NCBI GenBank assembly: GCA_021203065.1 | Contig: JAJQBX010000018.1 | Coordinates: forward strand, 331,796 to 395,795 | DNA: 64,000 nt | Direction: 5' to 3' | Source: Oscillospiraceae bacterium | GTDB lineage: Bacteria; Bacillota; Clostridia; Oscillospirales; Ruminococcaceae | Shown: positions 54,874 to 62,072 of the stretch, one piece after another | Position numbering within the stretch: position 1 is the first letter of the stretch | Layout: the number at the start of each line of letters is the position of its first letter | Position numbers and translations under genes: made by a program | The notes under the pieces: generated by a model | The model's database searches: none | The model's input: the letters and a program-made list of their open reading frames with translations, nothing else | Told to the model about the DNA's origin: nothing

Positions 54874-56622
54874 TTATTGGACAGCAGCCGGAGCTGTTGT
54901 ATCCAAGATTTTCTTCAAGATCTGATACGGCTGACAATTTTGCCGCATCTCATCCTTACCGCCACATCCGGCTACCACGCCGTCTTCGAGCATAATAATC
55001 TGATCGGCACGCTCGGCGGAAGAAATGTCGTGTGTGACCATGATGGTGGTACGACCCTCCATCAAGTGCTTCAGGGCGGTCTCTACATTAGCAGTGGCAT
55101 CGGCATCCAGATTTGAAGTAGCCTCATCCAGCAGCAGGATTTCAGGATTCTTCAGCATGATGTTAGCGATGGAGATGCGCTGCCGCTGACCGGCAGACAG
55201 TTTGCTGCCCCGCTCGCCCACCTGTGTGTCCAGTCCCTTTTCACAGGACATGATGAAGTCATAAATATCCGCACTCTTGCAAGCCTCCAACATCTGCTCA
55301 TCGCTCAGCTTGCCTTCAATGCCGTAACTGAGGTTTTCCCGAATGGTGCCGCCAAAGAGAATACTCTCCTGCGACACATAGCCAATGTGTCTGCGCCAAT
55401 CTCTCAGAGAAAGCTCTGAAATGTTTACGTCCTCGCCGAGGGTGATTTGACCGCTTTCCGGCAGATAGAACCGCTCCAAAAGCCCGAACACCGTTGATTT
55501 GCCGGCACCGCTACGTCCTACCAATGCCGTCATCTTCCCCTTGGGAGCCACGAAGCTGACATCTTTCAGAATAAGATCCTTATCATAGCGGAAGCTGACA
55601 TGATCGAAGCAAATATCCTGCGCTCCGTCAGGGATTGCCTTTGTGCCGTGATCAGCCTCGCCTTCCTCGGACATGATTTCTGCCATGCGGCTGGCGGCAC
55701 CCTGCACCGTCTTGATTCGTTCCCAATAGTCAAAGAGCTGGGTCACAGCACCGATGAGGTTATTGGAATAGAGATAGAATGCAATCCAGATAGGCAGGTC
55801 GATATAATTCTGGGACACCAGATAAGCTCCGCCTACCACCGTGATAATGGTGTGGAGTACACCCTCCATATTGGTCATTATGTAAATACCACCAACAGCA
55901 ATCACATAGCTACGCTTGGCTTTGTAGAGTTCCTCAATATTCTCGCGACCCTTTTCATCCTCATGCTTCTCTTTGACAAACACCTTAATCAGCGGCACAT
56001 TAGCAAGTGCCTCTGCCAGATAACTGGTCAACTCAGCAATACGGCTCTGGATGCGGCGGTTCCATTTGAACTGAATGCGACCCTGTAAGATAGTGATGAG
56101 CAGAATCACCGGAATCAGTATTGCCTCAAACACCACAAGACGCCAGTTGTAGCCAAAGAGCAATACCATCGTGGTGACCAGTGTGTAAACGGCAGAGGGG
56201 ATATATGGAATCCCACTGGACACAAAATCACTAAGGGTCGTCGTGTCGTTGGTAGTGCGACTGATGAGGCTGTTGGTCATGTACTTATCATAGTAAGGCA
56301 TGGGCAATCTTAGCGTTTTGCGAATCATGGACTCGCGGAAACGCAGTGTAGTCTTTGCCTTAGCCCATGCGGTCACATACATTCTTATCGCTGTAACAAA
56401 TGCCTGTGCCACAAGTACCAAGATCAATGTCCGAGTGATTTCAGATGAAATGTTGCCTGCCATAATCTCTTGAGTAGCGTTAGGGAATTGAAGTGCCAGC
56501 CAAGAAAACACCAGTGTTACAACTGTTACAATAAGAATTGCCATATACGGCAATTTCGTCTCTTTGAGCAGAGTGATAAACGGCTTCCATTCCTGCTTTT
56601 TTTGCGTTGGGTCTTTACTCAT
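54874..56622 (-). CDS. ABC exporter half-transporter, partner
   Basis: A 582-residue protein with an N-terminal type-1 exporter membrane domain and a C-terminal ATPase: Walker A GRSGAGKSTVF, signature LSAGQRQRIS, Walker B ILLLDEATSNLD, H-loop VTHDISS. It is the first gene of a minus-strand operon that continues with the partner half-transporter, trigger-factor-like protein, thioredoxin and FTR-like genes. AGGAGGTGG lies before the ATG. Compared with neighbouring regions the DNA uses more CTG and ACC codons, so transfer is possible, though I did not measure codon usage. Confidence 0.93.
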   Translation of the reverse strand: MSKDPTQKKQEWKPFITLLKETKLPYMAILIVTVVTLVFSWLALQFPNATQEIMAGNISSEITRTLILVLVAQAFVTAIRMYVTAWAKAKTTLRFRESMIRKTLRLPMPYYDKYMTNSLISRTTNDTTTLSDFVSSGIPYIPSAVYTLVTTMVLLFGYNWRLVVFEAILIPVILLITILQGRIQFKWNRRIQSRIAELTSYLAEALANVPLIKVFVKEKHEDEKGRENIEELYKAKRSYVIAVGGIYIMTNMEGVLHTIITVVGGAYLVSQNYIDLPIWIAFYLYSNNLIGAVTQLFDYWERIKTVQGAASRMAEIMSEEGEADHGTKAIPDGAQDICFDHVSFRYDKDLILKDVSFVAPKGKMTALVGRSGAGKSTVFGLLERFYLPESGQITLGEDVNISELSLRDWRRHIGYVSQESILFGGTIRENLSYGIEGKLSDEQMLEACKSADIYDFIMSCEKGLDTQVGERGSKLSAGQRQRISIANIMLKNPEILLLDEATSNLDADATANVETALKHLMEGRTTIMVTHDISSAERADQIIMLEDGVVAGCGGKDEMRQNCQPYQILKKILDTTAPAAVQ

Positions 56623-56653
56623 GAGACCACCTCCTGTATCCTTTGTTTTGATT

Positions 56654-56711
56654 TTGGGATATACCCAATCCTAATTATGTTAAATATAAAGAATAAGCGA
56701 CTTCTCTTCAA
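56654..56711 (-). promoter_or_regulatory. Promoter of the ABC exporter operon and leader dyad
   Basis: Minus-strand TTGAAG (56706-56711), 17-base spacer, TATATT (56683-56688). A dyad TTGGG-ATATA-CCCAA (56654-56668) lies just downstream of the expected start site and may be an operator. Confidence 0.65.
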
Positions 56712-56768
56712 CTGATTTTGATGATTGTGCCTGAATGGGTGCGTTTTTTGTCGGTATTTTGTGCGATT

Positions 56769-57011
56769 TTATGTAATAGATAGTATTCTTACGCCTTGTT
56801 CTGCCAGACACTGTCGCAGTTCGCCATATTTACTACGACTCAAAGGGATAGGTTGCTTGATTCCTTGCAAGATGATGTTATAGGAGTTTTTCCCTTCGTC
56901 CAGACCAATACTGCAGATGGCATCCAGTCGAACAATAAAGGACTGGTGGCAACGGAAAAAGCCGTAGGATGTGAAAATACCGTCCAGCAAAATCGGCAGG
57001 AATAACTGCAC
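56769..57011 (-). pseudogene. LytTR DNA-binding domain fragment
   Basis: An 80-codon frame from a GTG start, containing FFRCHQSFIVRLDAICSI and NSYNIILQGIKQPIPLSRSK, the core of LytTR-type DNA-binding domains. The response-receiver domain that normally precedes it is absent, and a stop lies just upstream in frame (57024-57026). It is either a broken response-regulator gene or a very short LytTR protein. It lies upstream of the ABC operon promoter, a common place for LytTR control genes. Confidence 0.65.
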
Positions 57012-57100
57012 GATATGCCAAGGCTATTGAAAATATTCTTTACTTTTCCTAAAATAAAGTTACTCGAAAAATTATACTACGTTAAAAAGGAGAACACAGT

Positions 57101-57223
57101 ATGAAAAAGAAAACCGGTATCATTATTGCCATCGTGGTCGCCACGGTCGTGGCAATTCTGGCAATTGTCCTCTTCGGCGGTCGCAGATCCGCTTCTATCA
57201 ACACCTCTTCAGTGAGAATGTAG
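57101..57223 (+). CDS. 40-residue single-TM peptide, probably truncated gene
   Basis: ATG with a strong AAAAAGGAGA site upstream opens a 40-codon frame, KKKTGIIIAIVVATVVAILA and on to VLFGGRRS, then TAG. The first part looks like a membrane signal-anchor of a larger protein. After codon 27 another frame (QIRFYQHLFSENVAYAGLSD, ending at a TGA near 57264) reads like the end of a different gene, so a deletion junction is likely. Family not recognised. Confidence 0.5.
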   Translation: MKKKTGIIIAIVVATVVAILAIVLFGGRRSASINTSSVRM

Positions 57224-57360
57224 CCTATGCCGGTTTGTCTGATGCAATCAATCTGTGTGCTTGAGAAAATAATTTGTATCTATATCGGGTATAGCAATCG
57301 GTTAATGGAGAATTTTTAGTATTTACATTCCCCATATCCTATATAAAATAAGCATAGCAA

Positions 57361-57389
57361 AAAAGAGACCTCTTGAGAAGTCTCTTTTT
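57361..57389. terminator. Bidirectional terminator after the sirtuin gene
   Basis: Arms AAAAGAGAC (57361-57369) and GTCTCTTTT (57380-57388) with T runs on both strands. It ends the minus-strand sirtuin operon and can also stop rightward transcripts. Confidence 0.85.
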
Positions 57390-57479
57390 GTTCATAGGTT
57401 TTTACTTTGGGGTTATAACTATAGCCGGATAACACCTATGTCCTACTGCATTTTCAAGATAGTTTCCAGCATATACAGG

Positions 57480-58346
57480 TTACAGCTGCTCCAATACTTT
57501 TCCGATGTCATCACTGATGCAGATAGATTTATTTCGTATTTCACCCGGCGCATAGGCTTCATTGAGGTTTATGCAGGCATAAGTTGCATCAGCCCACTCG
57601 TGAACCATTCGCCAGAAGCTGAATTTTATTATACCGGGCGTGTTCATACCCGTTCCCAGTTCAAGAAATAACGTTTTCATGTTCCGGTGTCTCCGCAGAA
57701 ATTCCGAATACCTCTCCGCCGCCTGATGCCAGCCCTCGTCCTCGACAAAAGTATCGTCACACCTGAGATTCGTCGTCATAGGCTTGCCGCAGACGGGGCA
57801 TTTCGGGACGAGCTCCGACGGGATTCGCATATTTTCCTGCGTTTCCATCATCTTTTTAATAACTTCCTCGTTATCATAGGTCTTCTGATGGCAAGGCTCG
57901 GAGCATTGGAAAAGACCATAGTCGCCCTGAGTGTAGAAGAGCCGCTTCTTGTCGAAGCCGGCTTTCTGGAAGCAGTGGTCGACGTTGGTTGTGAGGACGA
58001 AGTAGTCTTTGTCCTTGACAAGCTCAAACAGCTCCTGATAGACCGGTTTCGGGGCGTCGGTATACCTGTTTAAATAGATATTCCTGCTCCAGAAAGCCCA
58101 GAATTCCTCGAGAGTTTCATAGGGGTAGAATCCACCGGTGTACATGTCGTGGAAGCCGTATTTTTTCTCGAAATCTGAGAAATTCTCCTCGAAGCGTTTG
58201 CCGGAATAGGTAAATCCCGCAGAGGTCGAAAGCCCCGCTCCTGCACCGATTACGACTGCGTCGGCGGTTTCAAGAGCTTCCCTGAGCCGCTCAATCTGCT
58301 CCGAGGAGCTTTTTATAGATTTTGAGATCTGTATCTTTAAAGACAT
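57480..58346 (-). CDS. Class-M-like sirtuin (SIR2-family ADP-ribosyltransferase)
   Basis: A 288-residue SIR2 protein. It has GAGAGLSTSAGF, TTNVDHCFQKAGF and a four-Cys zinc site (CSEPC, CPVCGKP, NLRC). Where classical sirtuins have the catalytic His (HG), this one has QGDYG, so His is replaced by Gln, as reported for class-M sirtuins (SirTM), which act as ADP-ribosyltransferases. The macrodomain gene upstream fits the known SirTM-macrodomain pairing. The usual GcvH-L and LplA2 partner genes are not present. AAGGTGAT lies before the ATG, which overlaps the end of the macrodomain gene. Confidence 0.85.
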   Translation of the reverse strand: MSLKIQISKSIKSSSEQIERLREALETADAVVIGAGAGLSTSAGFTYSGKRFEENFSDFEKKYGFHDMYTGGFYPYETLEEFWAFWSRNIYLNRYTDAPKPVYQELFELVKDKDYFVLTTNVDHCFQKAGFDKKRLFYTQGDYGLFQCSEPCHQKTYDNEEVIKKMMETQENMRIPSELVPKCPVCGKPMTTNLRCDDTFVEDEGWHQAAERYSEFLRRHRNMKTLFLELGTGMNTPGIIKFSFWRMVHEWADATYACINLNEAYAPGEIRNKSICISDDIGKVLEQL

Positions 58347-59070
58347 TGAATATCACCTTTATTTCGCTGTGGGTCTGGGCCCTGTACTCCTCAACCGTCC
58401 TGATTGCAATCTCCGCTGCCTCGTCGTTCGGGAAGTGGAATTCGCCGGTGGAGATACAGCAGAACGCGATGCTCCCTACTCTATTTTTATCTGCCAATTC
58501 CAGACAGGAACGATAGCAGGAAGCAAGCTGCTTCTTATCTTTCTCAGTAAGACGCCATCCGACAATCGGTCCTACAGTGTGGATGACATAGTCGCACGGG
58601 AGGTTAAAAGCAGGAGTTATCTTGGCAGTCCCGGTCTCCTCCTCGTGCCCCTGCTTCTGCATAATCTCGTTACAGGCGAGCCGAAGCTGGATTCCCGAAT
58701 AGGTATGGATGGCGTTGTCAATGCACCCATGGTTTGGAGCGAAGCACCCGAGAAGTGCCGAATTCGCCGCATTCACGATCGCTCCGCACCGTAGCGTGGT
58801 TATGTCTCCCTGCCAGAGATAGATTCCATCCCGGACAGGCGCGAGATCCCGTATATCTGTAATCCCTTTCCTCAAAGTCTCTTCCCGAAGATATTCGTCC
58901 TGAATCTTTAAGAATTCATCGCTTATCGGCTTCGGAAGCCGGACATTGATGAGTGCCCGCAAGAGCCGCTTCTGGGAATACTCGTCCCCGGGGATTTTGT
59001 AGCCCCGGTACTGCGGCTCTTCTGCTAATAGCTCTTTTATGAGGTGGATTCTGCGGTCGGATTGGGTCAT
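58291..59070 (-). CDS. Zinc-containing macrodomain protein (protein-ADP-ribose hydrolase)
   Basis: A 259-residue protein. After an N-terminal helical part (about 80 residues) comes a macrodomain: GDITTLRCGAIVNAANSALLGC, FAPNHGCIDNAIH, then VIHTVGPIVGW and the diphosphate loop CCISTGEFHFP. The Cys-x6-His-x2-Cys pattern in GCFAPNHGCID is that of the zinc-macro group that removes ADP-ribose from proteins and is found next to SirTM genes. It overlaps the sirtuin gene by 56 bases, so the modifying and removing enzymes are translated together. AAAGG lies before the ATG. Confidence 0.9.
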   Translation of the reverse strand: MTQSDRRIHLIKELLAEEPQYRGYKIPGDEYSQKRLLRALINVRLPKPISDEFLKIQDEYLREETLRKGITDIRDLAPVRDGIYLWQGDITTLRCGAIVNAANSALLGCFAPNHGCIDNAIHTYSGIQLRLACNEIMQKQGHEEETGTAKITPAFNLPCDYVIHTVGPIVGWRLTEKDKKQLASCYRSCLELADKNRVGSIAFCCISTGEFHFPNDEAAEIAIRTVEEYRAQTHSEIKVIFNVFKDTDLKIYKKLLGAD

Positions 59071-59091
59071 GACAACGCCTTTCTTTTACAA

Positions 59092-59721
59092 TTACTCTCT
59101 TACTACAGAAATTCTCTCCTGAATATGGCTGCCGGAAACGATCTCGTCAACCATTGCTACAGCATAGTCAGCATAGCTGATGATGCTTTCGCCTCTCGAA
59201 TTGAGAACGAGCTCTTCACCGCCCAAGATATACTTTCCAGACTTCTCGCCATCTGCCTGAAAATCTCCTGCGGGGCTTACATATGTCCACTTGACGTCAG
59301 AACGCTCACGGAGCTCTCCGAGAGCCTTTGCCATTGCTGCTGCGAGCGGCTTGAAGACGTCAGGGAAATCGGGTCCGTCAGAGACGCAAGCTGTGTGCTC
59401 AGGATTAACATAGAGGCTTCCTGCACCGCCGACTACCAGAAGTCTTGTGTCAGTTCCGCTGAGAGCGTCGCAAAGAACCTTCAAAGAAGTGCTGTGCATG
59501 GGAAGGGTGTCCTCAGTCCATGCTCCGAAGGCATCAACAACTACGTCGAAGCCCTTGAGGTCTTCAGCTTTAAGATCAAAGAGATTCTTGTTAAGAACAT
59601 TCTTGGCATCGGTCTTGTTCTCGCCACGGACTACTGCTGTTACGTCGAGTCCTCTTGCTACTGCCTCATTAGTGATAAGCTTACCTGCTTTTCCGTTTGC
59701 ACATACTACTGCGATTTTCAT
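59092..59721 (-). CDS. NAD(P)-binding NmrA-like protein (YwnB-like)
   Basis: A 209-residue Rossmann protein: IAVVCANGKAGKLITNEAVARG at the N-terminus, DVVVDAFGAW, and LLVVGGAGSLY. It has no classical SDR catalytic Tyr-Lys pair, so it resembles the NmrA/YwnB-type redox sensors or quinone reductases. In Bacillus subtilis ywnB is next to the Rrf2 regulator gene ywnA, and an Rrf2 gene occurs 1.2 kb away here. It is the first gene of the operon with the macrodomain and sirtuin genes. TCGGAGG precedes the ATG. Confidence 0.85.
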   Translation of the reverse strand: MKIAVVCANGKAGKLITNEAVARGLDVTAVVRGENKTDAKNVLNKNLFDLKAEDLKGFDVVVDAFGAWTEDTLPMHSTSLKVLCDALSGTDTRLLVVGGAGSLYVNPEHTACVSDGPDFPDVFKPLAAAMAKALGELRERSDVKWTYVSPAGDFQADGEKSGKYILGGEELVLNSRGESIISYADYAVAMVDEIVSGSHIQERISVVRE

Positions 59722-59753
59722 AATTGATTACCTCCGAAAAATTAAGTATTATT

Positions 59754-59818
59754 GTTGTAACCTTTTTGATTACAACATGAGTATAGCACATCACAGTTGT
59801 AATGTCAATAGTTACAAC
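59754..59818 (-). promoter_or_regulatory. Promoter of the NmrA-macro-sirtuin operon with two identical dyads
   Basis: Minus-strand TTGACA (59803-59808), 17-base spacer, TATACT (59780-59785). Two copies of GTTGTAA-N9-TTACAAC are present: 59796-59818, with the -35 in its centre, and 59754-59776, covering the start site. Their centres are 42 bp apart, four turns of the helix. A similar dyad lies at the Rrf2 gene promoter. Confidence 0.85.
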
Positions 59819-59864
59819 AAAAATTTTTGAAGAAGTATAAAATCGGCTACCTGAGTAAAATAAA

Positions 59865-59896
59865 AGTCCGGAAATCAGCTTCCGGACTCTTTTTTT
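59865..59896. terminator. Strong hairpin between the NmrA operon and the MarR gene
   Basis: Perfect 9-bp arms AGTCCGGAA (59865-59873) and TTCCGGACT (59880-59888), with T runs on either strand. Part of it coincides with the remnant of an Rrf2 gene end, so it may once have been that gene's terminator. Confidence 0.8.
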
Positions 59897-59922
59897 ATGC
59901 AAATTTTGGTGTCGTCATCAAT
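59875..59922 (-). pseudogene. 3' remnant of an Rrf2 regulator gene
   Basis: The minus strand reads IDDDTKICIKKESGS and then a stop, against NDTKICIEKESGS-stop at the end of the intact Rrf2 gene at 60904. The last 20 bases, including the stop, are identical in the two places (59875-59894 and 60904-60923), and similarity fades beyond. Only about 15 codons remain. Confidence 0.7.
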
Positions 59923-59928
59923 ATATGC

Positions 59929-59980
59929 TTGACATTGCCCACCGATTCTGCTATAATATTTGGTGGACGAAGTCAACTAA
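59929..59980 (+). promoter_or_regulatory. MarR-GNAT promoter and operator
   Basis: TTGACA (59929-59934), 17-base spacer, TATAAT (59952-59957). A dyad TTGGTGGAC-GAA-GTCAACTAA (59960-59980, seven of nine pairs) covers the start site, in the usual position for MarR autorepression. Confidence 0.78.
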
Positions 59981-59998
59981 TATTGGAGGCACAAGCAA

Positions 59999-60439
59999 AT
60001 GGATATGTACGCAGAGGTGTGCAATAAAATAAGAGCGTTCAACCGCTTTTATACTGTGCATATGGAACTATTAAGCGATGGCTATCTCGGCAGTGAATAC
60101 TCTGTAACAGAAACAAGAGTCCTCTTCGAGATAAAGAACCACAGCGGATGTCTGCAAAGTGACATTGTAAAAACTCTTCATATTGACAAGAGCTATCTGA
60201 GCAGAATAATCCGGCGTTTTTCGGAGCGTGGACTTGTGGAGAAAAGTAAATGTGACAAAGATAAAAGAGCAGGCAAACTCACGCTTACTGAACTCGGAAA
60301 TGTGGAAACTGAAAATCTGATTGCATTGACGAACAGTCGGATTACGTCTCAAATATCGGGGTTAGACCAAGGCGAATGTGACGCTTTGTCAGCCGCACTC
60401 GACACGGTGATTTCAATTCTTGGAAAGGAGGAGTGCTGA
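59999..60439 (+). CDS. MarR family regulator
   Basis: A 146-residue winged-helix protein: VTETRVLFEIKNHSGCLQSD, IVKTLHIDKSYLSRIIRRFSERGLVEK and a basic wing DKDKRAGKLTLTELG. Some members of this group carry a GNAT domain in the same chain; here the acetyltransferase is a separate gene one base after the stop, which fits. The ATG at 59999 is nine bases after GGAGG. Confidence 0.9.
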   Translation: MDMYAEVCNKIRAFNRFYTVHMELLSDGYLGSEYSVTETRVLFEIKNHSGCLQSDIVKTLHIDKSYLSRIIRRFSERGLVEKSKCDKDKRAGKLTLTELGNVETENLIALTNSRITSQISGLDQGECDALSAALDTVISILGKEEC

Positions 60440-60440
60440 C

Positions 60441-60893
60441 ATGAAAATTATTCCGTTTGAAGAACGTTACAGGCAGGATTTTATTGACTTTAATACAGAT
60501 TGGATTGTTTCCAATTTTGGCTTTTTAGAGGAACACGATAAAGAAACCTTCGATAAAATCGATGAGGAATTACTAAGCGGTGCGATGATTTTCTTTGCCG
60601 TGGAAAACGATATGGCTCTTGCCACCTGCATGGCAATGCCGATGGAAGGGACGACATGGGAAATCTGCAAACTCGGCTCAAACAAAAATCTCCCGCACAA
60701 GGGCGCAGGAAGCGCAGTATTCAAGGCTTGTATGGACTGGGCACTTGAGCATGGCGCACAGCGATTATTTATTCTCTCAAATAGCAAGCTGAAGCCCGCC
60801 CTGCACATTTATGAGAAGTTCGGTTTTAAGGAAATCAAGCTGGACAACTATGAGTACATCAGGGGCAATATCGCTTTTGAGTATAAAGTCTGA
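60441..60893 (+). CDS. GNAT family N-acetyltransferase
   Basis: A 150-residue acetyltransferase. The acetyl-CoA loop is NLPHKGAGSAVFKAC (Q/RxxGxG/A-like), with the preceding strand WEICKLGSN and a C-terminal ALHIYEKFGFKEI, all typical of GNAT. The start ATG at 60441 follows the MarR stop by one base and has AAAGGAGG nine bases upstream. Pairing with MarR suggests acetylation of a small molecule, maybe an antibiotic or amine, under MarR control. The substrate is unknown. Confidence 0.9.
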   Translation: MKIIPFEERYRQDFIDFNTDWIVSNFGFLEEHDKETFDKIDEELLSGAMIFFAVENDMALATCMAMPMEGTTWEICKLGSNKNLPHKGAGSAVFKACMDWALEHGAQRLFILSNSKLKPALHIYEKFGFKEIKLDNYEYIRGNIAFEYKV

Positions 60894-60907
60894 GAAAGAA
60901 CGCTCAG
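60890..60907. terminator. Hairpin shared by the ends of GNAT and Rrf2 genes
   Basis: CTGAG (60890-60894) pairs with CTCAG (60903-60907) across the two convergent stop codons; TTTTT follows at 60919-60923 for the plus strand. A modest stem, so termination strength is uncertain. Confidence 0.45.
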
Positions 60908-61350
60908 CTTCCGGACTCTTTTTCTATGCATATTTTCGTATCATTGACGACATCAGCGACGGTTATCTCACGCATTTTGTCCTCCATCGCTTGCTGAATC
61001 ATCATGAGCTTATCGTCAAGGGCTGAATGGATATTTCTGCCGACAGGGCAAGCCTGACTCGGGTTTTCATGAAAATGAAAGAGCTCGCCGCTCTCTACAC
61101 ACTCAACTGCATTGTAGACGTCGAGGAAAGTTATCTCCTCAAGAGGCTTCGCCACCGACGCTCCCCCACTGCCTCGTGCTACGGTGATGAGTCCGGCGGC
61201 TTTGAGCTGTTGTAAGATACGACGGATGATGACCGGGTTGACGTTGATGCTCCCCGCCAAAAACTCGCTTGTGGTTTTGTATTGGTCTTTGAACGTCTCG
61301 ATACAGGTGAGGATGTGAATAGCTATTGTGAATCTGCTTGAAATCTGCAT
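60904..61350 (-). CDS. Rrf2 family redox-type regulator (YwnA/HypR-like)
   Basis: A 148-residue protein with an Rrf2 winged helix (SRFTIAIHILTCIETFKDQY, NPVIIRRILQQLKAAGLI, VARGSGGASVAKP). It has no cluster-type three-Cys motif. A single Cys in QACPVGRNIH lies where thiol-switch members of the family (HypR) carry their redox Cys; another Cys occurs in KICIEKE. The dyad at its promoter has the same form as two at the NmrA operon, so it probably represses both, releasing on thiol or electrophile stress. AAGGAG precedes the ATG by 12 bases. Confidence 0.88.
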   Translation of the reverse strand: MQISSRFTIAIHILTCIETFKDQYKTTSEFLAGSINVNPVIIRRILQQLKAAGLITVARGSGGASVAKPLEEITFLDVYNAVECVESGELFHFHENPSQACPVGRNIHSALDDKLMMIQQAMEDKMREITVADVVNDTKICIEKESGS

Positions 61351-61384
61351 TTTATAGATGCGCTCCTTGGGGTTTTATGAAAAT

Positions 61385-61423
61385 ATTATAGCACAAGTCG
61401 GGTGTAATTGCAAGGGTTACAAT
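61385..61423 (-). promoter_or_regulatory. Rrf2 promoter with the shared dyad
   Basis: Minus-strand TTGCAA (61408-61413), 17-base spacer, TATAAT (61385-61390). The -35 lies in the centre of TGTAA-N9-TTACA (61403-61421), with the same spacing and position relative to the -35 as at the NmrA promoter. Confidence 0.82.
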
Positions 61424-61442
61424 GCCGAAAGTGAAAAGTTGC

Positions 61443-61512
61443 GAGAATCCAACACAAAAACCGTCGATTCGCCATTTGTGGGGTTGAATTCTCACGGAAA
61501 ATCGGGTATGAT
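61443..61512 (+). promoter_or_regulatory. Promoter and large dyad of the Xre-membrane gene
   Basis: TTGAAT (61484-61489), 17-base spacer, TATGAT (61507-61512). A long imperfect dyad with arms GAGAATCCAAC...CACAAA (61443-61458) and TTTGTGGGGTTGAATTCTC (61475-61493) runs into the -35, perhaps the Xre protein's own operator. Confidence 0.65.
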
Positions 61513-61529
61513 TAGCCCGAGGTGATGAT

Positions 61530-62036
61530 ATGAATCAGGTCAAAATCGGAAAATTTATTGCAGAGCTTCGCAAAAAAAGCGGTCTCACTCAGGAACAGCT
61601 TGGCGAACGGATTGGTGTTACCAATAAAACAATTTCCCGTTGGGAGACCGGAAACTATATGCCAAGCATTGATATGCTTGAGGTGTTGGCAGAAACCTTT
61701 AACGTCAGCATAAACGAGCTTCTTGCAGGCGAGGTTCTTGACGACAAAAGCTTCCGTACAAAAGCTGATGAGAACGTCTTGAAAATTGCACGCTCAGAAA
61801 TATTCTCAATCAAAGAGAAAAGCGACTACTGGAAGAAAAAGTGGAGGAAGGAGCATATTGCGGACTTCGCTATCTCGGCGGTGATTGCTCTCGTCTTCCT
61901 GATTGCGGCACCGATAATATTTGAGGAGCCGATGATGTCTGCCTTAACGCCGATCGTTGTGCTGATTGAGTACCTCGTTCTCAATAACCGGATGATGGGC
62001 TATGTTGAAAAGCATATGTATGATTGCGATGAATAA
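61530..62036 (+). CDS. Xre-type helix-turn-helix protein with membrane tail
   Basis: A 168-residue protein. Residues 5-65 are a Cro/C1-type HTH: IGKFIAELRKKSGLTQEQLG, ERIGVTNKTISRWETGNYMP and LEVLAETFNVSINELLAGE. A charged linker leads to two membrane helices (about 110-150), with a conserved-looking RWxxEH-like stretch KKWRKEH before them. HTH-plus-TM proteins of this type are common in Firmicutes and of unknown role. GAGGTGATGAT precedes the ATG. Confidence 0.87.
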   Translation: MNQVKIGKFIAELRKKSGLTQEQLGERIGVTNKTISRWETGNYMPSIDMLEVLAETFNVSINELLAGEVLDDKSFRTKADENVLKIARSEIFSIKEKSDYWKKKWRKEHIADFAISAVIALVFLIAAPIIFEEPMMSALTPIVVLIEYLVLNNRMMGYVEKHMYDCDE

Positions 62037-62042
62037 ATAAGT

Positions 62043-62072
62043 GGGACTGATTGCTCAGTCCCGCCTATTTTT
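62043..62072 (+). terminator. Terminator of the Xre gene
   Basis: Arms GGGACTGA (62043-62050) and TCAGTCCC (62055-62062), loop TTGC, then six T from 62068. The right arm includes the stop codon of the convergent epimerase gene. Confidence 0.85.
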
